DNA of 64,000 bases from JADLGL01 sp963667605 (GCA_963667605.2 CAXXUZ010000003.1:186001-250000), one strand, 5' to 3'. Numbered from the stretch's first letter, positions 54,029-63,779 are shown. Numbers and translations are program-made. The notes: generated from the letters alone by a model not told the origin.

Positions 54029-55282
54029 TCAGACGGCCTCGGCAATCAGCGATTGCCCGTCATGTCCGGCAATTCGTGCCGCGACGATGGTGCCCGGACT
54101 GCCACCGGCAAACTTGGTCGGGGTATATTGCTCAGTGCGGCCGAAGCCATCGCGCTCGACCAGAACTTGATGGGTGCGGCCGGTTTCCGCGGCTAGATGG
54201 GCAGTCAGCGCATCGGCCCCGCGCTGGCGCAGGAGGGCGGCGCGCTCCTTGACCAGGCGTCGATCGAGCTGCGGCATCCGCGCCGCCGGCGTGCCAGGCC
54301 TAGGCGAAAATGGGAACACATGCAGGAAGGTGAGGCCGCAATCGCTCACAGCGTCGATAGAATTCATGAAAGCGGTGTCGGTTTCGGTGGGGAAGCCGGC
54401 AATGAGATCGGCGCCGAAGACGACGTCCGGCCGTCGCCGCCGGACTGCCTGGGTGAAAGCGATGGCGTCCGATCGCGAGTGCCGCCGCCGCATCCGCTTC
54501 AGGATCAAATCGTCGCCGGATTGCAGCGACAGATGGAAATGCGGCATCAGCCGGTCCTCTTCGGCGATCGCCCGCATCAGGGCATCGTCGACCTCGACGG
54601 AATCTATCGATGACAGCCGAAGGCGGGGCAGTTCCGGCAACTGTCGTAGGAGCGTCCGCACCAGCCGACCGAGGGTAGGCCGACCCCGCAAGTCAGCGCC
54701 ATAGGCGGTGAGATCGACACCGGTCAGCACCAGCTCCGCATGGCCGTTAGCCAGGAGGCGGCGGGCTTGATCGACGACCGCTCCCGTCGGTACCGAACGC
54801 GATGGGCCGCGACCAAAGGGAATGACGCAGAAGGTGCAGCGATGGTCGCAGCCATTCTGGATCTGAACGAAGGCGCGGCTGCGCGCGCCCAGACCGCTGA
54901 CGAGATGTCCGCCGGTCTCTCGAACCGCCATGATGTCGTCGACCTTAACCTTGTCCGCGCCGGCGACGCCGAAATCAGTTGTCTGGCGGTAGCTCGATGC
55001 GGCGAGCTTCTCCTCATTGCCGAGAACGAGATCGACCTCCGGCATTTTCGCGAATTGCGCCGGGTCGATCTGGGCGGCGCATCCGGTAACGATCACGCGC
55101 CGCCCGGGCTCCCCACGCTTGGCCTTACGGATCGCCTGGCGGACCTGGCGCACCGCTTCGCCGGTGACGGCGCAGCTGTTGAAGATCACCGCGTTGCCAA
55201 GGCCCGCCTCGGCGGCGCGAGCGCGGATGACTTCCGATTCAAGCGCGTTGAGTCGGCATCCGAATGTGACAATCTCGGTCAT
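54029..55282 (-). CDS. mtaB: tRNA t6A37 methylthiotransferase MtaB
   Basis: About 417 residues from MTEIVTFGCRLN. UPF0004 cluster Cys in FGCRLN, NSCAVT and GCAAQ, then the radical-SAM CxxxCxxC (CDHRCTFC) and a C-terminal TRAM-like region (HQVLVERDGFGRTEQYTP). It adds a methylthio group to t6A at position 37 of tRNAs reading ANN codons. First gene of mtaB-ftsY-yciB. The start at 55282 matches the family; earlier in-frame codons lie in the promoter region. Confidence 0.95.
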   Translation of the reverse strand: MTEIVTFGCRLNALESEVIRARAAEAGLGNAVIFNSCAVTGEAVRQVRQAIRKAKRGEPGRRVIVTGCAAQIDPAQFAKMPEVDLVLGNEEKLAASSYRQTTDFGVAGADKVKVDDIMAVRETGGHLVSGLGARSRAFVQIQNGCDHRCTFCVIPFGRGPSRSVPTGAVVDQARRLLANGHAELVLTGVDLTAYGADLRGRPTLGRLVRTLLRQLPELPRLRLSSIDSVEVDDALMRAIAEEDRLMPHFHLSLQSGDDLILKRMRRRHSRSDAIAFTQAVRRRRPDVVFGADLIAGFPTETDTAFMNSIDAVSDCGLTFLHVFPFSPRPGTPAARMPQLDRRLVKERAALLRQRGADALTAHLAAETGRTHQVLVERDGFGRTEQYTPTKFAGGSPGTIVAARIAGHDGQSLIAEAV

Positions 55283-55383
55283 TGGTGATCCCATGAATGT
55301 CGCGTTCGCTACATAGTCTTCAGCCGGGTCTTTTGCCAACCCGATCGGTTGCGGGTTTCGAGGAGCTGGCCGAAGTTGTTAGA

Positions 55384-56076
55384 ATGAGAAAGGCGGACGG
55401 TCGGCATATTGGGGATTGGGCATTGCGCTGGCACGACCGAGATTGGCTGGTAGCGGCATTGTTTTCGGCCGGTGTGGTGGTTTCGGCGTCGCCGGTTTGG
55501 GCACAGCAACAGCCGGCAATGATCGAGGCTGACGGGGCCGCCGAGGGCGTGCCGGTCGTCCCGAGGAACAGTCTGGCAATTTTCGCCGGCATCTACACTA
55601 CCGGCTATTGGGGGCGGTCATTCAGCGCCAACGAGGTCGGCTACGAGCCGAACTACGTGGTCGCGATTATCAGTTCGCGCGATCTGATCGTAACTTCCTG
55701 GGGTCTCAGGATAGGCCACGAAAGCGGCATCGCGCTTCGCTTCGGCCGCGAAATCTCCTTCGAGATGTGGCGCGGCTTGACGATCAGTTACGGGGCGCGA
55801 TTGCTCGGCGGCCTGGTGGTGACGCCACGGTTTATCGTCGGGCTCAGCACGATCTCAAACGCAATCGGGATCGAGATCGATCGCGAATTGGAGATTCTCA
55901 ATGGCGACGTCGATCGCCTGATCTATCTCGGCTCGGAAGTCGCCCGTTCGCTGGAAGCGATCCCCGATATCGAGGTGTTTTACCGGCTCCATCACCGATC
56001 CGGAGCGGCACATTTCTGGGGCAATGTCGCCGCGGGGCACAATGCCACTGGGATCGGTATTCGCATCCGATACTGA
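55384..56076 (+). CDS. Outer-membrane beta-barrel, PagL-like lipid A deacylase candidate
   Basis: About 230 residues from MRKADGRH. Signal region (WLVAALFSAGVVVSASPVWAQ), then alternating beta-strand sequence ending in Tyr (IGIRIRY) as in outer-membrane barrels. Near the C-terminus FYRLHHRSGAA resembles the His-x-Ser active-site motif of PagL/acyloxyacyl hydrolases. That would remove a 3-linked acyl chain from lipid A. The assignment rests mainly on this motif and size. Intact. Confidence 0.6.
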   Translation: MRKADGRHIGDWALRWHDRDWLVAALFSAGVVVSASPVWAQQQPAMIEADGAAEGVPVVPRNSLAIFAGIYTTGYWGRSFSANEVGYEPNYVVAIISSRDLIVTSWGLRIGHESGIALRFGREISFEMWRGLTISYGARLLGGLVVTPRFIVGLSTISNAIGIEIDRELEILNGDVDRLIYLGSEVARSLEAIPDIEVFYRLHHRSGAAHFWGNVAAGHNATGIGIRIRY

Positions 56077-56220
56077 TCGTTTTGATGGGTTATGCCGCAT
56101 TGCGCGCTGTTGCTCTCTTCCGTTGTTAAACAATTGGTTATCAGCAGATCGCCCGTTGTTCAGCTACGCTGAACTATGATACCTTGTGCTTACTCCCCGC
56201 TTACCTGAGAGAAGGTGGTG

Positions 56221-57429
56221 ATGCCGAAGCTGACGATCCGAAGCATTGCGGCGATCAAACCCGCTGAGCACGATAGGTTCATTTGGGACAAAGAGCTGCC
56301 AGGGTTCGGCCTCCGGGTGAAGCCGAGTGGCGTGAAGTCGTTCCTGATCCAATATCGCAACCTTCATCACCGATCTCGACGATACACCATTGGGCGCTAC
56401 GGTGTGCTCAGCCCAGAAAACGCAAGGGATAAGGCAAGGCGGCTGTTAGCCGACATTCAGAGCGGCGCCGATCCTGCGGGTGAAAGGAGCGCCGCTCAGT
56501 CAGCGCCGACGGTGGCCGATCTCGCCGAGCGCTACCTCTCGGAGCACGCAAGACCGAAGAAGCGCCCCAGCAGCGTGAAGATGGACGAAATCAATTTGCG
56601 ACTGCACGTGCTTCCCGCCCTCGGTGGTTTGAAAGTCGCTTCCGTCACGCGTGTCGATATCGCGGACCTACATCATTCGATGCGCGAACGCCCGGGGGCA
56701 GCCAACCGTGTTCTCGCCCTCGCAAGCAAGATGTTCAGCCTAGCCGAAAAGTGGGGGCAACGGCCGGACGGGTCTAACCCGTGCCGGCACGTCGAACGGT
56801 ACCCCGAGCGCAAGATGGAGCGCTTTCTGTCTCCCCGGGAATTAGGCCAACTGGGCGCCGCCCTATCAGAGGCAGAGCGGAACAACACCGAATTGCCAAC
56901 TGCTGTCGCAGCAATTCGGCTTTTGATTTTAACGGGCGCTCGCCTGGGCGAAATACTCAATTTACAATGGGGGCACGTAGATTTTGAGCGGGCAAGGCTC
57001 CGCCTTCCTGAAAGCAAGACCGGCGCGAAGGATATTCACTTGAACGCTCCGGCGATGGAAATTCTGAACGGGCTCACACCGGAAGAGAGTGGCCCTTGGG
57101 TTATCAGCGGGCGCAAGTGCGGCGCGCCGCTCGGGAAACTTCAGAACCCCTGGAACCGCATCCGAAAGGCCGCAAAACTTGATGACGTGCGGCTTCACGA
57201 TCTGCGACATTCCTTCGCCTCCATCGCGGTGGCAGGCGGGTTATCGTTGCCAATAATCGGCGCACTTCTCGGGCACGACCAGCCCGAGACGACACAGCGC
57301 TATGCCCACTTGGCAGCCGACCCGCTCAAGGCGGCAGCCGACCTGATCGGGGAGCGCATCGCTGCGGCAATGAAGGGCGGTGGGGCAACGGTTGTCGATT
57401 TCAAGAAACCGGGTCGAGCCGGGTCCTAG
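56221..57429 (+). CDS. Tyrosine-type integrase (DUF4102/P4 type), intact
   Basis: 402 residues, ATG after GAGAAGG. N-terminal arm-binding domain (MPKLTIRSIAAIKPAEHDRFIWDKELPGFGLRVKPSGVKSFL), core-binding domain, then catalytic residues: Arg in LTGARLGEILNL, HxxR in LHDLRHSFAS, GHDQPETTQRYAHL (His and Tyr). All are present, so it is probably active. It heads an element extending to at least 61889. No tRNA lies beside it in the window. The next gene starts 4 bp later. Confidence 0.93.
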   Translation: MPKLTIRSIAAIKPAEHDRFIWDKELPGFGLRVKPSGVKSFLIQYRNLHHRSRRYTIGRYGVLSPENARDKARRLLADIQSGADPAGERSAAQSAPTVADLAERYLSEHARPKKRPSSVKMDEINLRLHVLPALGGLKVASVTRVDIADLHHSMRERPGAANRVLALASKMFSLAEKWGQRPDGSNPCRHVERYPERKMERFLSPRELGQLGAALSEAERNNTELPTAVAAIRLLILTGARLGEILNLQWGHVDFERARLRLPESKTGAKDIHLNAPAMEILNGLTPEESGPWVISGRKCGAPLGKLQNPWNRIRKAAKLDDVRLHDLRHSFASIAVAGGLSLPIIGALLGHDQPETTQRYAHLAADPLKAAADLIGERIAAAMKGGGATVVDFKKPGRAGS

Positions 57430-57433
57430 TCAA

Positions 57434-58168
57434 ATGCCTTTGCCACGCGAGCCCCCGGTCGAGCAACCCTTCACGCCGGACCATATTACTGAGCTTGCCA
57501 AGATTGCGGGTCTCGCTGAGCTTAGATTGATTGACAAACTCGAAACCGACTTGCGCGATCTGGGCTCGGGGATGGTGATCAAGGAATACCAGGACGACAC
57601 CACCGCCCCAATTCAGATGCAGCGGAGCACTCTCAGCAAGATTGCCAATCATTTACGCAAGTTGCTCGATCTCTTGAACCAGGCAGATAAAAACTCCCGG
57701 GCGTTGATATTTGGGAAGTACCAGATCGGCGAAATGTTCGAGCACGAGGCGCCGTTGCCGAGTGGGGAGCCGGACATGAAGACGGTGTTCGCCGAGCTGT
57801 TGATGCCCGCCAATGAGATCGCCAAGAACCGCTTCCACCGCGACATTCAGCATGTAGAGCGGCTGAGTATTGCCGCCGCTGTCGCTTTGGCCGGCTTCCG
57901 CAAGGGTGGCGGAAGGCCAGATATCTGGATCGCGAAATTTGCTGCTCCGAAATTAGTTGTTTTGTAGGAAAAACACACCAGCAGGACATTTAGGGTCGTC
58001 AACGAAAATCACGGAGGCGATACACGCCCCACACAGTTCGTTGCGTACGCCCTCAAGGTCTTGTCACCAAATCTGAAGGAGTCGAATCTCAACACAGCGC
58101 TGGCTCACGCGGTGACAGTGTTGGGCCAGCAACGGCGAACCCAGGAACCGCCGGGTAAGTCTCAGTAG
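57434..58168 (+). pseudogene. Unknown integrative-element protein with in-frame TAG
   Basis: From ATG 57434 (MPLPREPPVEQPF) the frame runs 177 codons to TAG (57965-57967) after PKLVVL. The same frame then continues EKHTSRTFRVVNENHGGDTRPTQFVAYALKVLSPNLKESNLNTALAHAVTVLGQQ to 58168, which is protein-like and shares the gene's composition. A TAT to TAG change would explain the stop. No family recognised; it lies 4 bp after the integrase gene. Confidence 0.6.
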
Positions 58169-58292
58169 CTTCTACTGAGACCAGAAATTCTCTGGCAAAA
58201 CTCCGCTTTTTCTGCTGACGAATGTTGTATCGCAGGAGGATTCTGCGCTTATATTCCATGGCCATCGCAATGTAACCGAAAGGTTTACTTAG

Positions 58293-58489
58293 ATGGCACT
58301 CCCCAAAACCGAACTATCCTCTGAGCCGCTGCTCAACGAGTTCCAAGTAGCAGAAATGCTTGGCTTCAGCGTGGCCACGCTCCGCCGCCGACGATGGGCA
58401 GGCAAGCCTCCCGCCTTCGTGAAAATTGGCTCAGCCGTTCGCTACAAGCCAGCGGTCATCGCCGCATTGATCCAGCAGGGGCAACGCAC
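58293..58489 (+). pseudogene. AlpA/excisionase-like protein, C-terminus cut by IS
   Basis: MALPKTELSSEPLLNEFQVAEMLGFSVATLRRRRWAGKPPAFVKIGSAVRYKPAVIAALIQQGQRT: a winged helix-turn-helix of the AlpA type, almost complete (about 65 residues). At 58490 the IS3-family copy E begins and replaces the last few residues by IS sequence up to a stop in the IS. The DNA-binding part is whole, so it may still work. Start context: ATG preceded by an A/G-rich stretch. Confidence 0.72.
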
Positions 58490-59489
58490 TGTCCGTCGTC
58501 AGGTAATTTGGAACCGATGAGCGGCCTGATTTAAGAGAGGGTTCGGCCCATCTGGTTGGTCATTTTATGCGGCGGTTTTGCGGTATTGCAAGCGCCGGGT
58601 TTGTAGCGTCTTTTGTTTGATCTTTTCTCTTTTCAACAGGATGGTCTGGCCGCGCCCGAAGTAGACATCGGCCGGCGTGGGGTTGCCCAGGCTCTCGTGG
58701 TAGCGGTGATAATTGTAGTGGCCGACGAAGGCCTCGATCTGTGTCTCCAAGTCGCCAGGCAGATAGTAATTTTCCAAAAGGATGCGGTTCTTCAGGGTTT
58801 GATGCCAACGCTCGATCTTGCCCTGGGTTTGCGGATGATAGGGAGCGCCGCGAATGTGCTCCATATCGCGGTCGTCGAGCCATTTGGCCAGATCGTCGGC
58901 GATGTAGCTGGAGCCGTTGTCAGACAGGAGCCGTGGCTTGTGAATGACCGTTGCCCGATCGCGACCTGACGCCTTGAGCGCCAGTTCCAGCGTATCGGTG
59001 ACGTCCTCGGCCTTCATCGTGGTGCAGAGCTTCCACGCGATAATGGTGCGCGAGAAGTCGTCGAGCACGGTGGAGAGGTAGAACCAGCCCCAATCAATGA
59101 CCTTGAGGTAAGTGAAGTCGGTCTGCCAGAGCTGGTTTGGCGCCGTGGTCTTGTCCTGGAACTCGTCGGACGCCTTGAGGACGATAAAGGCCGGGCTGGT
59201 GATCAGATCATGGGCCTTGAGCAGTCGATAAACCGAGGATTCCGATACAAAGTAGCCCTCTGTGTCTGTGAACCGGACAGCCAGTTCCCGCGGCGACAGA
59301 TCCGTCTCGTCCAGCGCCAGCTGTACGATCCGGTCTCTCACCTCATCGGGGATACGGTTCCAGACTTGGCCAGGCCGCGAGCGGCGGTCCTCCAGGGCCT
59401 CCGGTCCGCCGGTCAGACAGCGGTCGTACCAGCGATAAAACGAGGTGCGGGGAATGCCCAACCTGTCCCAGGGGCGCTGACGCCGGACA
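58490..59489 (-). mobile_element. IS3-family element, copy E (internally deleted)
   Basis: A 1000-bp derivative: both ends present, orfB from codon ~30 to its end (58565-59461) intact in frame, but orfA and the orfB start are deleted. The junction again lies at the hexamer GCCCAA, as in copy C. OrfB still has all three catalytic acids, but lacks the first ~30 residues and the coupled start. Not autonomous. Confidence 0.87.
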
Positions 59490-59571
59490 AGCCGCTGAGC
59501 GGCGTTGCCGTGTTTTGGGTGATTGGGCCCCCTAGCCCCGCTCCCCGACTCAGCGGCCCTGTGAGGCCCTC

Positions 59572-60721
59572 TAGTGGATAAAATTTGACGTTTGAATCCC
59601 GCGAGGGATTCTCACCGGGCACGTCGTGTGCGAGTCTGGCGCATGCGGCCAGGAATCATCGTCGATGTGAGTACCGCCGACCGTGCTCGTCTCGAAGCGG
59701 TCGTTGCGGACCGGAACAGCCGGCAGAAACACGTGTGGCGGGCACGGATCGTCCTTCTGAGCGGGGATGGTCTCGGCACGGTCGAGATCATGCGCCGCAC
59801 CGGCAAGAGCAAGACAGCGGTTTGGCGTTGGCAGGAGCGCTTCATGCACGAGGGTGTCGAGGGGTTGCTGCGGGACAAGACGCGACCCTCGCGCGTTCCG
59901 CCGCTCGGCCGGGAAATCGCTGACCGCGTCGTCGCGCTGACGCTGAGTGCGCCGCGCCACGAGGCGACACATTGGACGGCGCCGGCGATGGCCAAGACGG
60001 TCGGCATCAGCGTCAGCGCGGTACAGCGCATCTGGCGGGCGCACGGGCTTCAGCCCCACCGGGTCCGGCAGTTCAAGCTGTCGCGTGACCCGGAGTTCAT
60101 TCCCAAGCTGCGGGACATCGTCGGCCTTTATGTCGATCCGCCGGCGCACGCCGTTGTCCTGTCGGTTGACGAGAAGAGCCAGATCCAGGCGCTCGACCGC
60201 ACCCAACCCGGGCTGCCGATGAAGACGGGACGCGCGGGCACGATGACGCATGACTACAAGCGGCACGGCACGACCACGCTGTTCGCCGCGCTGAACGTGC
60301 TCAAAGGGCGTGTCATCGGCCGGTGCATGCAGCGCCATCGACACCAAGAGTTCATTCGCTTCCTCAACGCCATCGAGGCCGACGTGCCCGCGGGAAAGCT
60401 GGTCCATGTGATCCTCGACAACTACGCCGCCCACAAGCATCCCAAGGTCCGCGGGTGGCTTACGTGCCATCCGCGCTTTTTCTTCCACTTCACCCCAACA
60501 TCCTGCTCCTGGCTCAACGCCGTCGAAGGTTTCTTCGCAAAGCTCGCAAAGCAACGTCTCAAGCGCGGCGTCTTCCACTCGATCGTCGATCTCCAGGCCA
60601 CCATCAACCGCTTCCTCGAACACACCAACAACGATCCGCAGCCCTTCATCTGGACAAAGGATCCCGACAAAATCATCGCCGCTGTCAGACGCGGGCATCA
60701 AGCGTTAGATTCCATCCACTA
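59572..60721 (+). mobile_element. IS630-family element, copy 2
   Basis: Same length and ends as copy 1 (TAGTGGAT at both ends, TA at each border). It sits between the IS3 derivative and the ribbon-helix-helix-like gene of the integrative element. Confidence 0.9.
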
Positions 60722-60722
60722 G
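59643..60722 (+). CDS. IS630-family transposase, copy 2
   Basis: 359 residues from the same ATG as copy 1, differing at few positions (Lys for Glu in LNVLEGRV, Arg for Gln in VIGQC, Arg for His near the end). DDE residues in LSVDEKS, HVILDNY and WLNAVEGFF are kept. Intact. Confidence 0.92.
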   Translation: MRPGIIVDVSTADRARLEAVVADRNSRQKHVWRARIVLLSGDGLGTVEIMRRTGKSKTAVWRWQERFMHEGVEGLLRDKTRPSRVPPLGREIADRVVALTLSAPRHEATHWTAPAMAKTVGISVSAVQRIWRAHGLQPHRVRQFKLSRDPEFIPKLRDIVGLYVDPPAHAVVLSVDEKSQIQALDRTQPGLPMKTGRAGTMTHDYKRHGTTTLFAALNVLKGRVIGRCMQRHRHQEFIRFLNAIEADVPAGKLVHVILDNYAAHKHPKVRGWLTCHPRFFFHFTPTSCSWLNAVEGFFAKLAKQRLKRGVFHSIVDLQATINRFLEHTNNDPQPFIWTKDPDKIIAAVRRGHQALDSIH

Positions 60723-60842
60723 CACCTTATTGGCAGGTATTCGTGGACGTAGTTGTTGGTGTTGCCGACTATCCGTGCTACAATAACTAGATCATTGCAG
60801 ACTGTCTGAGTAATGATCACATATTAACATGGTTGAATAGCT

Positions 60843-61082
60843 ATGAAATACTGTAAAGCTATTCACTTCAGGGCGGAGGCAGACACGGCAGATTGGCTTC
60901 GGGACGAAGCCGAGCGCAGCAGTGAGACACTATCGGAGGTCATCCGATCGACCTTTCACAATCTCCGGAAGCTGTTTCAACACGCAAGAAAGAGCTGCCG
61001 GCGGCAATGCAGCCATTCAAATGGCAGCCAGGACAGTCAGGTAACCCGGCTGGCAGGTCGAAGGGTAGCCGAAATCAACTAG
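60843..61082 (+). CDS. Small ribbon-helix-helix-like protein (uncertain)
   Basis: The first 42 residues, MKYCKAIHFRAEADTADWLRDEAERSSETLSEVIRSTFHNL, resemble CopG/MobC-type ribbon-helix-helix proteins. The frame then runs 76 bp into the next gene with no protein character, so the native C-terminus may have been lost. Possibly a mobilisation or regulatory factor of the element. Confidence 0.45.
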   Translation: MKYCKAIHFRAEADTADWLRDEAERSSETLSEVIRSTFHNLRKLFQHARKSCRRQCSHSNGSQDSQVTRLAGRRVAEIN

Positions 61083-61381
61083 CTGAGCGGTTCATTGCTG
61101 ATCTCTACCAAGATTGGCAGGAGAATGGGCTCGAAGCCTTAGCGGCAGCCAGAGAATCCAAGCCGGCGGATTATCTCAAGGTCGTGGCCTCGGTCCTACC
61201 GAAGGATATCAAGATCTCCCTTGAGACAATGACTGACGGCGAACTGGCAAAGAGGATCGATCAGCTCACCAGCTCACTCGGGATTGAGTTGGTGCCCAGG
61301 GCTCCGAAAACGATTGAGCACGGTTCCCATGTGCTTTCCAATTCCGACGACGAGAACGAAGACGACAACAAGACCGAATAG
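61007..61381 (+). CDS. DUF5681-like protein, copy 1
   Basis: 124 residues: MQPFKWQPGQSGNPAGRSKGSRNQLAERFIADLYQDWQENGLEALAAARESKPADYLKVVASVLPKDI. The KWQPGQSGNPAGR opening is the DUF5681 hallmark; members occur next to phage-like terminase or integrase genes and may resemble small terminase subunits. Acidic C-terminus. Intact. A paralogue follows at 61519. Confidence 0.75.
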   Translation: MQPFKWQPGQSGNPAGRSKGSRNQLAERFIADLYQDWQENGLEALAAARESKPADYLKVVASVLPKDIKISLETMTDGELAKRIDQLTSSLGIELVPRAPKTIEHGSHVLSNSDDENEDDNKTE

Positions 61382-61518
61382 CAGCAACGGTTGTGGGAAA
61401 GTGGACTCTCTGACTGCCTATTAGAGAGTCGTCAGAAGTTCGCTGCACCGTGAGCAAATTCGGCGACTTGGCCGCATTTCCGGCAGCCGAGCCAGACCCC
61501 CCTATGGGGCAGTTTTAG

Positions 61519-61889
61519 ATGTCAGGACTGAGGCCACTCACCGGCCAATTCCTAAAGGGCTATAGAGGAGGTCCAGGTCGTCAGCGGGGATCGAGAAATA
61601 AGCTCGGTGAGGAGTTCATTGCCGATCTTTATGCCGATTGGCAGCAGCACGGCATGGCAGCGTTGGCCGCAGCCAGAGAGCAGAAGCCAGCCGACTATCT
61701 CAAGGTCATCGCTGCGATCATGCCGAAGAACATCAAGGTTACATTGGAGACAATGAGCGATGACGAACTGGCAACGAAGATAGATCAGCTGACCCGGTCT
61801 CTCGGTATTGAGTTGGTGCCTCGGGCTCCAAAGACGATCGAGCATACTTCCCATGTGATTCCCAAAACCGATCTCGAGGACGAAGCCGG
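61519..61889 (+). pseudogene. DUF5681-like protein, copy 2, truncated by IS
   Basis: MSGLRPLTGQFLKGYRGGPGRQRGSRNKLGEEFIADLYADWQQHGMAALAAAREQKPADYLKVIAAIMPKNIKVTLETMSDDEL: a diverged tandem paralogue of the 61007 gene. At 61890 an IS3-family end (TGTCCGGCG) cuts it, after KTDLEDEA, close to the natural end judged from copy 1. A 22-codon GTG frame (61451-61519) ends at its start and is unlikely to matter. Confidence 0.72.
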
Positions 61890-62137
61890 TGTCCGGCGTC
61901 AGCGCCCCTGGGACAGATTGGGCGGATTGAACAAGAGAGGGTTTCTGGCTCATCTTAACCCACGAGGGATTGAAGATGAGACGGAACACCAATCACCAGA
62001 AAGCATCGGCCGAGAAGGTCGTGAAGGACATCCGGCGGGCGACTCGTCGGCAGTTCGGCGCCGAAGAGAAGATCCGGATCGTTCTGGAGGGTGTCCGTCG
62101 TCAGGTAATTTGGAACCGATGAGCGGCCTGATTTAAG
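61890..62137. mobile_element. Nested IS3-family end fragments
   Basis: 61890-62091 is the right end plus the first part of orfA in plus orientation. At 62092 a left end (TGTCCGTCGTCAGG) of another copy begins inside that orfA and runs 46 bp to 62137, where the IS1380 copy 3 starts. So one IS3 copy entered another and was itself truncated. Confidence 0.85.
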
Positions 62138-63779
62138 CCCGCATTCCCCAAGTGACCGATCCATCTGATGCGGTTTCCGTCTGATTCCTGTATAAGAATC
62201 AGTGGATTAGATCAGACGGAGAGTGGGTCGAATGCGGAACCTGGAGGGTGAGTCGGATCGGGGGCTGCTGCGGGCGTTTTTCGACCGAAGACTGAAGTTC
62301 GAGTTCCACGGTTCGCGGATCACGTCAGACGCTGGTCTGCTCGCCTATCGTGAACTGGACGAAGCCCTCGGCCTGACCACGCTGGCCGGTGACGTTATTG
62401 CTGACAGCCGGACCGGCAAGAACGGTTGGCACGGCATCATCGGTCTCCTTCGCCAATCCGTCTATGGTCGTCTCGCCGGGTACGAGGACGTGAACGACGC
62501 CGACCGGCTGGGGCGCGATCCTGCGATGCGGTGGATCGTCGGCGGCAGGGCTGTCGAGCGCGGCGGCGCATCGACCAGCCAGATGGGCCGGTTCGAGACG
62601 GAGTTACTCGCCACCAATGACAACCTCGCCGCGCTCGCTGACCTTTTGGGCATCTGGATCGACCAGGTTAACGAGCGCAAGCCGCCGAAGATTATCGTGC
62701 TCGACATGGACAGCTCCGTCAGCCCGACCTACGGTGACCAGGAGGGCACGGCCTACAACGGTCACTTCGGCTGCACGTGCTATCACCCGCTGTTCGTGTT
62801 CAACCAGTTCGGCGATCTGGAGCGTTGCGCCCTGCGTCCGGGCAACGTGCACAGCGCCCATGAATGGCGCGATGTGTTGGACCCGGTGGTCGCTCGATAC
62901 CGGAACAAGACACTCCGGCGTTATTTCCGTGGTGACGCCGCCTTCGCCTCGCCCGAGGTTTATGAGTTTCTGGAAGCGGAAGGCTTCAAGTACGCCATCC
63001 GGCTTCCGGCCAACAAGGTGCTGCACGACAGCATCGCGCACCTGCTCAAGCGCCCCGTCGGTCGGCCGCCGAAGGAAGTTCGTCGGTATTACGCGAACTT
63101 CAGCTATCGGGCCGGTAGCTGGACGGAGCCCCGCCGGGTCGTCGCCAAGGTGGAGTGGCACTCAGGGGAACCGTATCCCCGCGTCGGCTTCATCGTCACC
63201 AACCTGAGCCGTCCTGCCGAGCGGGTTGTTGCGTTCTACAATCAGCGCGACACTGCCGAGCAATGGATCAAGGAAGGCAAGAACGCCATCAAGTGGACGC
63301 GGCTGTCATGCCGTTCGTTACGCAACAATGCCGTCCGGCTCCAGCTGCATGCACTCGCCTATAACCTCGGCAACTTCATGCGTACCCTGGCGTTGCCCGA
63401 TACCGTGGAGCAATGGTCGCTGACGACGCTGAGGGAGAAGCTGGTCAAGATCGGTGCGAAAGTTGTCAGCCATGGCCGGTACGTCACATTTCAATTGGCC
63501 GAGGTTGCAGTCCCAAGAAGCTTGTTCCAGAAAATCTTGAGCCTGATTGATGATCTACGACGAAGACCCGCTCCGGCGTAGGCCGAGGGAATCGACGGCA
63601 AGGAGATTGCGACACGAGAGGTGTGTCTGGATGGCAAGAGAAACGACCAAATGGCCTTCCACGCGCTGGCCGATTACCAAAATCATGTCATCGGATGGCT
63701 GCAATGGGAACAGAGTTCCCTTGGAGATGGGGCCGTGGTACGATTTCCGCGAATTTGGATGTCATCTGGGGAATGTCGG
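62138..63779 (+). mobile_element. IS1380-family insertion sequence, copy 3 (intact)
   Basis: 1642 bp, one base longer than copies 1 and 2 because the transposase frame is intact. Ends CCCGCATTCCCC and reverse complement of CCGACATTCCCC. Flanks TTAAG and CTTAG do not give a perfect duplication; the left flank is an IS3 end and the right flank a DUF1501 gene region, so it also marks a rearrangement. Confidence 0.92.
62232..63581 (+). CDS. IS1380-family transposase, intact
   Basis: 449 residues from the ATG with GGAGAG upstream. DDE domain: KIIVLDMDSSVSPTYGDQEG (first Asp), YRNKTLRRYFRGDAAFASPEVYEFLE (second Asp), YNQRDTAEQWIKEGKNAIKWTRLSC (Glu). C-terminal helical region ends FQKILSLIDDLRRRPAPA. 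This is the only uninterrupted IS1380 transposase of the three copies and could mobilise the two frameshifted ones in trans. Confidence 0.95.
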   Translation: MRNLEGESDRGLLRAFFDRRLKFEFHGSRITSDAGLLAYRELDEALGLTTLAGDVIADSRTGKNGWHGIIGLLRQSVYGRLAGYEDVNDADRLGRDPAMRWIVGGRAVERGGASTSQMGRFETELLATNDNLAALADLLGIWIDQVNERKPPKIIVLDMDSSVSPTYGDQEGTAYNGHFGCTCYHPLFVFNQFGDLERCALRPGNVHSAHEWRDVLDPVVARYRNKTLRRYFRGDAAFASPEVYEFLEAEGFKYAIRLPANKVLHDSIAHLLKRPVGRPPKEVRRYYANFSYRAGSWTEPRRVVAKVEWHSGEPYPRVGFIVTNLSRPAERVVAFYNQRDTAEQWIKEGKNAIKWTRLSCRSLRNNAVRLQLHALAYNLGNFMRTLALPDTVEQWSLTTLREKLVKIGAKVVSHGRYVTFQLAEVAVPRSLFQKILSLIDDLRRRPAPA

